Shown here: positions 30,742 through 39,759 of the stretch, in pieces
Layout: each line of letters opens with the position of its first letter
Position numbering within the stretch: position 1 is the first letter of the stretch
Origin: CAWBVG01 sp963792175
GTDB lineage: Bacteria > Acidobacteriota > Vicinamibacteria > Vicinamibacterales > CAVVIG01
Assembly: GCA_963792175.1 (NCBI GenBank)
Contig: CAWBVG010000035.1
Coordinates: forward strand, 62,001 to 126,000
Reading direction: 5' to 3'
DNA: 64,000 nucleotides
The notes under the pieces: generated by a model
The model's input: only the letters and a program-made list of their open reading frames with translations
Database searches by the model: none
What the model was told of the DNA's origin: nothing
Translations under genes and position numbers: made by a program

Positions 30742-31578
30742 ATGCTGAGTCCACAGGAGGGGCGCCTCCGCTTCTTTCGCCGTATCAATGACCGGCCCCG
30801 GCGCCGGTTCCGCCGCGGCGTGTACCTGCTGCCCAGCCTGTTGACGATGGGCAACATGTTCTGCGGCTATGCGTGCGTCGTCTACGCGATGCGGGGCGAG
30901 TTCGAGACCGCGGCGCCCTTCATCGGCTTTGCGGTCGTCATCGATGGCCTCGACGGCCGGATCGCGCGCATGACCGGCACGACCAGCGCCTTCGGCGTCG
31001 AGTTCGATTCGCTGGCCGACATCATCTCGTTCGGCATCGCGCCCGCCATCCTGTCGTTTGCCTGGGGCCTTCAGTCGCTGGGGCGACTCGGCTGGGCCGC
31101 CGGCTTCATGTTCGTCGCCTGCGCGGCGATGCGCCTCGCGCGCTTCAACATCCAGAGCGCGAGCGGCGGCGACAAGCGCTATTTCGTCGGCATGCCGAGT
31201 CCGGCGGCCGCCGCCATTCCTGCCGCGACCGTGTACGCGTATCCGGCGGGCCTCTACGACTATCGCGCGGCGCTGCCCGCCCTGGCGATGGTGATCGTGC
31301 CGGCGATCCTCATGGTGAGCACGATTCGGTTCCGGAGTTTCAAGACGCTCGATTCACAAGGGCGGAAGCCGTACACCGTCTTGATCTTCGTGGCGGCCGG
31401 CATCATGCTCATCGCCACGCATCCGCGCTTCATGCTGGTCGCGATCGCCTACCTCTACCTGGCATCGGCGTTCGTTGGCCTGGCCATCACGCGCTTCAGA
31501 CACCGCGGCGAACGCGGCGGCGACTCGCGGCCGCCGCTGCCTGCCGAGTCGATCGATCGCGACAGCGCGGCCCGGTAA
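30742..31578 (+). CDS. pssA: CDP-diacylglycerol-serine O-phosphatidyltransferase
   Basis: 278 residues with about eight TM helices. The CDP-alcohol phosphotransferase signature D-G-x2-G-R...G-x3-D-x3-D is visible as VIDGLDGRIARMTGTTSAFG followed by VEFDSLADIISFGIAPA. The MGNMFCGYACVVYAMRGEFE block is typical of the PssA type. It makes phosphatidylserine from CDP-diacylglycerol and serine, the substrate of the adjacent Psd. The C-terminal ~20 residues are charged and variable. Confidence 0.95.
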   Translation: MLSPQEGRLRFFRRINDRPRRRFRRGVYLLPSLLTMGNMFCGYACVVYAMRGEFETAAPFIGFAVVIDGLDGRIARMTGTTSAFGVEFDSLADIISFGIAPAILSFAWGLQSLGRLGWAAGFMFVACAAMRLARFNIQSASGGDKRYFVGMPSPAAAAIPAATVYAYPAGLYDYRAALPALAMVIVPAILMVSTIRFRSFKTLDSQGRKPYTVLIFVAAGIMLIATHPRFMLVAIAYLYLASAFVGLAITRFRHRGERGGDSRPPLPAESIDRDSAAR

Positions 31579-31582
31579 CCCC

Positions 31583-31990
31583 ATGGCCGACACCACCATC
31601 ATCTCGAGGCCGACGTCGGGGGACAGGACGGAGCGCCTGCATCCGGCAGGCAGTTCGCTCGACGCCTGGACGTCGCATGACTGGCAATCGGGCGTGCAGA
31701 TCGAAAACGCCAACGCACTCGACGCGTTCGTCGTCCGCACGGCGAATTCCACCTACGAGATCACCGTGCTGTCGCCGGCGACCGGCGACATCCTGGTTCG
31801 TGGGGGCGCGTTCTTTCCGGTGGTGACGAAAGCGCGGCTCGCCGGCGCCTCACTCGGCGGGAGCTTTCTGAAGCGCCACGGGATCTACGTCGGTTTTCGT
31901 CTCGAGTTCGTCTCCGATCAGACGCCGATCGTCACGACGCCAGTACAAACCATCACGGTCAATCACGATCGCGGCAGCGCCAACCACTGA
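31583..31990 (+). CDS. Conserved unknown protein
   Basis: 135 residues beginning MADTTIISRPTSGDRTERLH at ATG 31583, 4 bp after the pssA stop. It is soluble and beta-rich with no signal peptide, e.g. STYEITVLSPATGDILVRGG and HGIYVGFRLEFVS. I recognise no family with certainty. The tight spacing suggests co-transcription with psd-pssA. The fold could be a small beta-barrel or ligand-binding domain, which is speculation. Confidence 0.7.
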   Translation: MADTTIISRPTSGDRTERLHPAGSSLDAWTSHDWQSGVQIENANALDAFVVRTANSTYEITVLSPATGDILVRGGAFFPVVTKARLAGASLGGSFLKRHGIYVGFRLEFVSDQTPIVTTPVQTITVNHDRGSANH

Positions 31991-32018
31991 ACCTTCCACC
32001 TTGTAACTTGTAACGTTC
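31991..32018. repeat. Four in-register heptamers (ACCTTST/AACTTGT family)
   Basis: ACCTTCC, ACCTTGT, AACTTGT and AACGTTC run without spacing. They begin on the base after the TGA of the preceding gene and reach the stop of the convergent histidine kinase gene. Confidence 0.65.
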
Positions 32019-32019
32019 G

Positions 32020-35000
32020 TCACTTCGAGGTGCGCGCGAGCGTAATCGTGACGGTCGTGCCTTTGCCGCGCTCGCTGGTCACCTCGATCGTTCCGCCAAT
32101 CAACTCGACGTTGCGCTTGGCGATGGTCAGACCGAGCCCGGTCCCGGTTGCCTTCGTGGAGAAGTACGGCTCGAAGATCCTGGCCGCATCGGCCGGATCC
32201 ATGCCGACACCGGTATCGCGGATTTCGACGACCATACCCGGTGTCGGACCGCTGGTGGCGCGCAGCGCGATGCGGAGTTCGCCGGCGCCCGGCATCGCGT
32301 GCAGCGCGTTCTCGATGATATTGGTCAGCGCCCGAGCGAAGAGCGTGCGGTCGATCGTCACCGGCGGCAGGTCGGGCGGCGCCGCCACCGTCGATTCGGA
32401 TCCGGCCGCTCAGGCCCGTCCTGTACGGTTCGACGACTTCATGAATCAACGCGGCGATGTCGGTGACTTCCGGGCGCGGCGTCGGTGACGACGCGAAGCT
32501 CGAGAACTCCGCCGAGATCTGCCGCAGCAGTGTCACCTGCGCGAGGATCGCGTTGACGCAATCGTCGAGGACCGGGGACAGCGGCCGGCCGCGATCGGCG
32601 TTGATACGCCGCGCGTGCTCCGCAGACAGCTGGATGGGCGTCAGCGGGTTCTTGATGTCATGGGCGACCTGGCGCGCCATGTCGGCCCACGCTTCCAGCC
32701 GCTGCGTCCGCTCCAGCTCGCTGCGCTGCCGCTTCAAGTCGGCCGCCATCTGGTTGAAGTCGTGCACCAGGCGGCCCAGTTCGTCGCGCGACGTCGCCGC
32801 GACCCTCGCGTCGAGGTCGCCGCGGGCGATCCGGCGGGTCGCGCGCGTCAGCCGTTTGACCGGATCCCCCATCCGCTCGGCCATCCAGTAGCCGATCGCC
32901 GCGCCCAGGAGGCTGAACAGCACGATCGCCGAGAGGACCTGGCGATCGAGCTCGTCGATCCGCTGATCGATCTCCTGCTGACGGTTCGTCAGCGGCACGG
33001 TGACGATGCCGTCGCGTCCGCCTGCCCGGACCGGTGCCGCCGCCAGCCGATAGCCCACCGCACCAAAGGCGTCGTCGCCGACGAAGGTGGGCAGCCGGTC
33101 GAGCATGATGGCTCGATAGACCGGCGCCGGTGTCCGCGTCGTGAGCAGCTGGGACGCGAAGATGTCGCGCGCGCTCGTCGCCTGAAGGCGTGCGCGTTCG
33201 AACAGGTTGGCGTCCTCGTCGATGGCGCGCGCCACCAGCCCCATGATCTGATCGGTGACCGCACCAAGGCCGCCCGACCCCCGCGGCTGGATGGCCGCGT
33301 AGGCCGCGTAGTCTTCGACCAGGCGCTGCGCCGTCGTCACGGTCCGCGCCGCCGCTTCGTCTGCGCCGGCCAGCAGCTGCGAAGCGAAATAGGTGCGGAT
33401 GGCGACGGCGAGGATGAACACCGGGACGATGGCGCCGGCCACGAACATCAGGAACAGCTTGCGGTAGAAGCTGGATCGAATCTCGCGGAGAAGCGCACGG
33501 CCGCTGGCTGGCGCGCTGGAGACGACGCTGCTGAACAGCGTGGCGAGCACGAGCAGCACGACGATACAGCACGCCCGTCAGCACCATCAACTCGGCAAGG
33601 TTGACGAAGTGGCTGAACCAGGTCACGACCGGATAGCCGAGCGCGTAGATCCCGCCGCGGTCCGTCAGGAAGTAGACGCGGAAGCGGCGGCCGTCGCGTT
33701 CGACGGTCGCCCAGAACGGCTCCCGCGACTCCACCATGCGCCGGAAGACATCGTCGGGAAGCGTCCAGACGCTGGTGCCGGACGCGAACAGCGGCGCCCG
33801 GCTCCACCCATACACGGCGAATTCGATGTCCCGGCCCGAAACGCCTTCGGGTGGGGCCTGCGGATTCGGCCGCAGCGACTCGAGGTACGGGCTCTGCGAA
33901 GAGATGAACGGCAGCGTCTGGTAGTCGAGCATCACGCGCACGACGATGCTGCCGACCAGACGGCCGCCCTGGCAGATGCCGCGGCTGGTCCGGAGGACAT
34001 GGCGCTCGCTCGAACCGAACGGCGAGATCTCGTCGAACGGCTGCTCCCAGCTGCCGCATCCGGATGCTTTGAAGCGAGCGGTCGCGTACTCAGGCAAGTG
34101 AAGCGCGAACGAACTGACGACCCGGCCTTCGGCATCGTACAGGTCGATGGCCGACGTCAGGCGGTAGCGCGCGAGGTCGGTGTTCGACCAGACGACGAAC
34201 GCGCGATCGGTTGTCGGCGTTTCTGATGTGAGCCCGAGAACGAATTCAGCGAGCGAGGGCACCTGGTCGATCTGCTCGACGGTCCGCTGCAACCGCCGCT
34301 GGAGGTCGTCGCGCTGACTCGCCGCCTCCGGCGCGTAGTCGTTGACGACGAGGCGTTCCTTGGCTTCGGTCGCGTAGGCGTACAGGGACGGGTACATCGC
34401 GATCGCGGGAGCGACGAGGGCGACGAACGACACGCCCAGCCGCGCGCTCTGCGACAGCCGATGCAGGCGGGCGCCGAGCCGCCCGAGCGTGAAGGCGCCG
34501 GCGGCGGCCGCCGAAAAGGCAATCGCGAGCGGGATCAAGGGAATCGACGTCCGACCACCGGGCAATCACGGCGGCGGCGACGATCGCGCCGGCGATGGCG
34601 CCCGGCAACGCACGCGCGGGGTGGCGCGAGGCGCGCGTGGCGGTGGCGGCGGCGCGGATGATGGCGACTGCGATCCACATGACCGCAGCGTGGAGCAGCA
34701 CCAACGCGAACGCGACGGAGAGGCGGCCAGCGCTGAGCGGGTGAAGCGAGAAGTGCAGCACATCGAGCGAGGTATTGGAGACGAGCGCCCACAGCGCACG
34801 CTCGTAGACCGCGAGGCCAATCACGGTGAGGGCTGCCGCGGCAAAGGAAGCGGCGGTTACCCGCATCGTGCCGGCTTCGGTCGCGCCGCTGGGACGAGGA
34901 CGGCAGGTGCGGCGCCGCTCCACGAAGTCGACCGCCAGCCATCCGAGCGCCGCCGCCACGAGCGAGGTGACGAGCAGGCTCGGCGGCGAGGCGAGCGATA

Positions 35001-35915
35001 TCGATCCGGTCCAGGCTCGTAGAGCCGCGAGCAGCGATGCAAGAGTGCCGAGCAGGATGGCCGCGAGTTGCAGGGAGGCCCGCGTCAGCGAGGCGCGGGT
35101 GGCCAGATCCCGCCGACGTTCGACGATCGGCGCCGCGCACGCGAGGAGCGTCAGGCCGAGCACGAGGATGACCGCTCCCCAGCTGCTGCGCCTCCAACGG
35201 TCGCGGGCGGCCGCGAGATCGGCCGACGAGACTTCGGCGTCAACGAGCGGGCTGCCGTCCGGCGCCGGAATCACGAATGTGTACAGACCCGAAGCGTTCG
35301 GTGGTGGCGCGGAGCCGCCGATGACGGCGCGCAGGCGAACCGGGACGATTGACGTCGAGACGGCAAACGCGTCCCCGAGGCCGGGCGACTCCGGTGGGTT
35401 ACCGAGCGCCTGCTCGGCGACGACCGTCCACCTGTCGGTCCCCGGATCGCCGGGGCGGGCGCGATCGAGGACCGGCTCGATCCGCAGGAGGCGCGGACCC
35501 AGCGCGCTCTGGGCGACGAACAGCGCCGCCGGGCCCTCGACGCGCGAGCGGGGCAGATCGGACACGCGGCCGGCCCACGCCAGGGGCGCGGCATCCGCGT
35601 CGTAGATGGTGAGGCCGATGCCGGCCAGGTCTCTCGGCGGCGACGGCGGCCTCGACCGCGTCAAAGAGCCGCAGGCGCGCAGCGGGATCGCGCGCGGCCG
35701 CGCGAATCGTGGCGCGATCGGCAACCGCCCGTGCCGTCGATCGCGCCCAACGTTTCGGCGCTGGCGGCCAGCTGCTGCCGCAGCTCGGCTTCCACGCGCG
35801 TCAGCGCCGCCTGATCAGAGTTGCCAAACCGATACCGCGTCGCGCCCCAGCCGGCAAGGCCGACGGCCAGCGCCGCCAGCACGCCGACGCGCACGACGCG
35901 CACGATGGAGGTCAC
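32020..35915 (-). CDS. Very large NtrY-like membrane histidine kinase, several frame breaks
   Basis: About 1300 residues once frames are joined. An N-terminal TM segment and periplasmic region (to ~residue 180) precede a multi-TM block with ~10 hydrophobic helices, a second extracytoplasmic sensor region (~430-700), and two more TM segments. Then follow HAMP (GDPVKRLTRATRRIARGDLD), the H-box MARQVAHDIKNPLTPIQL, N-box ALTNIIENALHAM and G-boxes DTGVGMDPADAARIFEPY and GTGLGLTIAKR. The sensor half is far longer than in ordinary NtrY-type kinases. Frame switches are needed near 35740, 35635, 34540, 33555 and 32395. No response regulator is adjacent. The signal is unknown. Confidence 0.8.
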
Positions 35916-35949
35916 CGTGATTCAAGGATACACGCTATAGTGAAATTGC

Positions 35950-37056
35950 TTGGACCTGAAGCATCTGTTGAAGCGCGGTGCGCTGCTCGCCGCGGCGAAC
36001 TGGCAGACCGTGGCCATTCAGTTCATCGCCCAAACCACCTTTCAGGTCCTGCTGGCGGTGCCGATTATCGGAGCGGCGATACTGGTCGCGGTGCTGCTGG
36101 GCGCGGATCTGGGAGATCTCCTGCAGGGCAGCCTGCGCGAGATCTTCACGACCATCGCCAGCACGCTCCTGTCCGAGCCGGTGGCGCTCGTCGCATTCAT
36201 GACCGCGTTCACGCTGGTCCTGCTCGGCGGCTCCGTGCTGATGTTTGCGGTCAAGGGCGGGACGGTGGACGTGCTCGTCGCCGCGAACGCGGCGGCGCCG
36301 CCGATCGAGCGCGAGTCGGTGACGGTCGGCACACTTCGCAACGCCTCGCGCTTCACGCTCCAGCGGTTCATGGCCGGCTGCGCGCGACTCTTCCGTCCGT
36401 ACCTCACCCTGGGTGCCGGCCTGATGATCGTGTACGCCATCTCGGTGGCCGGGTATCTCACCTTCGTGGTCTACGGCTATCGCGCAGCCGGCGGACGCTA
36501 TCTGATCATCGGCTGGACGTTCATCGCGGCGGTCGCGGCCGCGCTGCTCGTCGTGTGGTTCACCCTCGTGAACCTGCTGTACCTGCTCCTGCAGATTGCC
36601 ATGGCGGTCGATGGTGTCGGGCTGGGGGACGCCGTGCGTGCGGCCTCGCGTTTCGTGCGATCGGAGTTTCGGGATCTGGCGGGTGTGTTCTTCGTCGTGC
36701 TCGGTCTGGTCGTGGCCGCGACGTTCGCGTCAGCGCTGGCCTGGTCTGGCGTCGGCCTGATCGCCTTCGTGCCGCTGGTCGGTCTGGCTGTCTTCCCGCT
36801 TCAGCTCGCCGCGCTGCTGGTGCGAGGCATCGTGTTCGAGTATCTCGGGCTGACGGCGCTCGGCGCGTACGTCACGTTGTATCAGGGCTATGTCGCCCGC
36901 CGCGCCGACGCCCGGGACGGATCGCCCGTCAGGATCGCCGCTCGAACATCCGGCGTGAATACGGCGTTTTTCACGAGGCTGGCGACAGCGGCGGCAAGAG
37001 AATCGGCGGATTCGGCGGTGCGAGCGGAGTGCTCGCCGGTTCGATCGTGCGCGTGA
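35950..37056 (+). CDS. Unknown multi-pass membrane protein
   Basis: About 368 residues with 7-8 hydrophobic segments, e.g. VLLAVPIIGAAILVAVLLGA, VAFMTAFTLVLLGGSVLMFA and LVVWFTLVNLLYLLLQIAMA. Starts at TTG 35950 (MDLKHLLKRG). No known transport or enzyme motif is visible. The last ~30 residues are Ala/Arg-rich and overlap the end of the convergent propeller gene, so the true stop may lie earlier. Divergent from the large kinase gene with a 34-bp gap. Confidence 0.6.
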   Translation: MDLKHLLKRGALLAAANWQTVAIQFIAQTTFQVLLAVPIIGAAILVAVLLGADLGDLLQGSLREIFTTIASTLLSEPVALVAFMTAFTLVLLGGSVLMFAVKGGTVDVLVAANAAAPPIERESVTVGTLRNASRFTLQRFMAGCARLFRPYLTLGAGLMIVYAISVAGYLTFVVYGYRAAGGRYLIIGWTFIAAVAAALLVVWFTLVNLLYLLLQIAMAVDGVGLGDAVRAASRFVRSEFRDLAGVFFVVLGLVVAATFASALAWSGVGLIAFVPLVGLAVFPLQLAALLVRGIVFEYLGLTALGAYVTLYQGYVARRADARDGSPVRIAARTSGVNTAFFTRLATAAARESADSAVRAECSPVRSCA

Positions 37057-38140
37057 TCAGGAGGGCGGCCGCACCCGCCTTGATGTCGTGCGTGACGATC
37101 AGCACCGTGGGCAGCCCGGTAAACGTATTCTCGACGACGTGGGCGGCCGCCGCGATTTCAGCGGCCGCCGATACCTCGCCGGCGGACGTCCCGTCAGAGA
37201 TCTTGTATGCGCGAAGTGATGGCGACTGGCCGGCGACGACAATCGTTCCCGCCACCTGGACCGGCGCCCACACCGGCCGAAACGGCAGCGGCCGGAGCCA
37301 TTGCTGTCCACCGCTCTTGCGGTTGAGCGCCCGAAGCACGTTGTCCTGCGCCACGAAATAGACGTTGTTCTCGTCGGACGTGGCGACGCCGACGATGTCG
37401 CCGCCGATCCGCCAGCGCCAGTCGACGCGGCCGTCGCGGGCCATCAGACAGTAGAAGAAATGATCCTTGGCGCCGACGTAGACGCGATCGTCGAGCGCGA
37501 GGATCTCATTCGGCGGCCCGCCCAGTCGCCGCTCCCACAACGGGGCGCCGTCCGCCACATTCAGCGCCACGACGCGGCGATCCTCCGTTGACACGTACAC
37601 CCGATCCGCCGCGAGCGCGGGCAGCGCGTGCGCCGGCGATCCCAGATCGCGGCTCCAGATGAGGTGACCATCGGCCGCGCGAAAGGCGAGCACCGATCCC
37701 GCCGAGGTCGACACGACCAGCCATCCGTTGTCCCAGACAGGGCGCACCGCGAGCGGTTCGGTAAACGGGAGCTGCCACGCGACGGTGCCGTCTTCGGCAC
37801 GCAACGCCGTGAGTGTCGGCCGCATCGACGATGAAGAGCGAGTCCGTCGCCGGCGACCGGCTCCAGCGTCGGCCGCAGGTTCGCGATCCAGAGCTGAGTT
37901 CCCGACAGGAGCTCGTAACACACAAGCCGATCGCCGTCGATGGAGAAGAACGCGCGCGTCGCGTCGTACGCGGGCGGCGACCGTGATCTGGTTGTTCAGT
38001 GCGAGCGTCCAGACCGGCCGCGTGGGAAAGAGGAGCAGCGGCGTGCGATCGGACTTCGGTTGGGCGTCGCTCGGCGCGATGCCGCAGCAACTGATCAGGG
38101 CAAGTGCACTACAACATCTTGTGGTCCACGTCGCCGTCAC
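36971..38140 (-). CDS. PQQ-binding-like beta-propeller protein (BamB-like), frame breaks
   Basis: About 390 residues. The leader ATWTTRCCSALALISCCGIA looks like a (lipo)protein signal. The body consists of WD/PQQ-type propeller blades: GTVAWQLPFTEPLAVRPV, GHLIWSRDLGSPAHALP, GAPLWERRLGGPPNEILALD and GGQQWLRPLPFRPVWAP. The architecture resembles BamB, the outer-membrane assembly lipoprotein, but no other Bam gene is near. Frames must be joined near 37975, 37840 and 37820. GTG start at 38140 leaves 24 bp to guaA. Confidence 0.7.
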   Translation of the reverse strand: MTATWTTRCCSALALISCCGIAPSDAQPKSDRTPLLLFPTRPVWTLALNNQITVAARVRRDARVLLHRRRSACVLRAPVGNSALDREPAADAGAGRRRRTRSSSSMRPTLTALRAEDGTVAWQLPFTEPLAVRPVWDNGWLVVSTSAGSVLAFRAADGHLIWSRDLGSPAHALPALAADRVYVSTEDRRVVALNVADGAPLWERRLGGPPNEILALDDRVYVGAKDHFFYCLMARDGRVDWRWRIGGDIVGVATSDENNVYFVAQDNVLRALNRKSGGQQWLRPLPFRPVWAPVQVAGTIVVAGQSPSLRAYKISDGTSAGEVSAAAEIAAAAHVVENTFTGLPTVLIVTHDIKAGAAALLITRTIEPASTPLAPPNPPILLPPLSPAS

Positions 38141-38145
38141 ACCGT

Positions 38146-38151
38146 TATAAT
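38146..38151 (+). promoter_or_regulatory. Perfect -10 hexamer upstream of guaA
   Basis: TATAAT lies 14 bp before the GTG start of guaA, in the 24-bp divergent gap. No good -35 is present at 17 bp (GGTCCA); TTGTGG is 21 bp away. If used, the leader would be very short. Confidence 0.4.
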
Positions 38152-38164
38152 AGTGGTTCCTTCC

Positions 38165-39738
38165 GTGGCCCATCAAACCATCCTCGTGCTGGATTTCGGT
38201 TCGCAGTACACGCAGCTCATCGCCAGGCGACTGCGCGAGCTGTCGGTGTACTCGGAAGTGTGGGCGCCTGACACGCCGCTCGAAACGATTCGCGCCCGCA
38301 AGCCGGCCGGCATCATCCTGTCGGGCGGGCCCAAGAGCGTGTCCGAGCTCGGCGCGCCGAAATGCGATCCCGGCGTGTACGACATCGGCAGTCCCGTCCT
38401 CGGAATCTGTTACGGCATGCAGCTGATGGCGCAGAATCTCGGCGGCCGCGTCGCTCCGGCGCCGCAGCGCGAGTACGGCCATGCGGTCGTGAAGGTGACC
38501 GGGGCTCCGCGCCGAAGCGCCAGCGGCGCGAGGCGGGCGACCCCGCCGCGTTGTTCGTCGACGTCCCCGAGGAAATCCGGGTGTGGGCGAGTCACGGCGA
38601 TTTCGTCTCGGCGGCCCCCGACGGGTTCGAGGTGGTGGCGACGAGCGCGAATGCGCCGGTGGCCGCGATGTCTGATCCGTCGCGGCTGTTGTACGCGATT
38701 CTGTTTCACCCGGAAGTCGTTCACACCGAACGCGGCCTCGAGATTCTGCGGAACTTCGCCTACGGGATCTGCGGCTGCACCGGCGACTGGACGATGGCGT
38801 CGTTCGTCGAAGAGGCGACGGCGCGGATCCGCGCGCAAGTCGGGTGCGGCCGTGTGGTGTGCGCGCTCAGCGGCGGCGTCGATTCCACCGTCGCCGCGCT
38901 GATCCTTCATCGCGCGGTCGGCGATCAACTGACGTGTATTTTCGTCGACAACGGCGTGCTGCGGCTCGACGAGGCCGCGCAGATTCGCAAACGCTACGAG
39001 CGGCTGCGGCTGCCGCTGGTGTTCGCTGATGCCTCGCAGCTCTTTCTCGAACGGCTCGCCGGGGTGACCGATCCCGAGCAGAAGCGGAAGATCATCGGCG
39101 CGACGTTCATCGACGTATTCGAGGAGGAGGCGGCAAAGCTCGGCCAGGTCGATTTCCTGGCTCAGGGCACGCTGTATCCCGACGTCATCGAATCGATTGC
39201 CATCGTCGGGCAGTCGTCGATGATCAAGAGTCACCACAACGTCGGCGGCCTGCCGGCGCGGATGCGGATGACACTCGTCGAACCTCTCCGCGAGCTGTTC
39301 AAGGACGAGGTGCGGGAGGTCGGCCGCAAGATGGGCCTCGAGGAAGAGTTTGTGGTGCGGCAGCCGTTCCCGGGACCAGGGCTCGCCGTGCGCATTCTGG
39401 GGGATGTCACGCCCGTCCGGCTGGCGCTGCTGCGCCGCGCCGACGCCATCGTTGCGGAAGAAGTGAAGCGCGGCGGATGGTATACGAAGCTCTGGCAGAG
39501 TTTTGCGGTGCTGCTGCCGGTGCAGAGCGTTGGCGTCATGGGCGACGAGCGCACCTACGAGTACACGGTCGCGATCCGGGCCGTCGAGAGCCGCGACGGC
39601 ATGACGGCCGACTGGGCCCGGCTGCCGCACGATCTGCTGGCGCACATCTCGTCGCGCATCGTCAACGAAGTGAAGGGCATCAACCGCGTGGTCTACGACA
39701 TCAGCTCGAAGCCGCCGTCCACCATCGAGTGGGAGTAG
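38165..39738 (+). CDS. guaA: GMP synthase (glutamine-hydrolysing), one frame break
   Basis: About 524 residues. N-terminal class I amidotransferase: ILVLDFGSQYTQLIARRLRE, catalytic Cys in PVLGICYGMQLMAQNLGG, His/Glu pair in LLYAILFHPEVVHTERG. The PP-loop ATP pyrophosphatase has ALSGGVDSTVAALI. The dimerisation domain ends VVYDISSKPPSTIEWE, the invariant GuaA C-terminus. It aminates XMP to GMP. The frame changes between about 38500 and 38545 in a variable linker. GTG 38165 (MAHQTILVLDFG) is the natural start. The stop TAG is the first part of a heptamer repeat. Confidence 0.96.
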
Positions 39739-39756
39739 GGGCTAGGGGCTAGGGGC
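39736..39756. repeat. Three exact heptamers TAGGGGC spanning guaA stop to dnaE start
   Basis: TAGGGGC at 39736, 39743 and 39750, perfect and in register. The first copy supplies the guaA TAG stop; the last ends 4 bp before the dnaE ATG and its AGGGG can serve as the ribosome binding site. Confidence 0.9.
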
Positions 39757-39759
39757 TCG

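Noticed and set aside
35950..37056. ABC transporter permease
   Set aside because: Hydrophobic segments only. No EAA loop or partner ATPase nearby.
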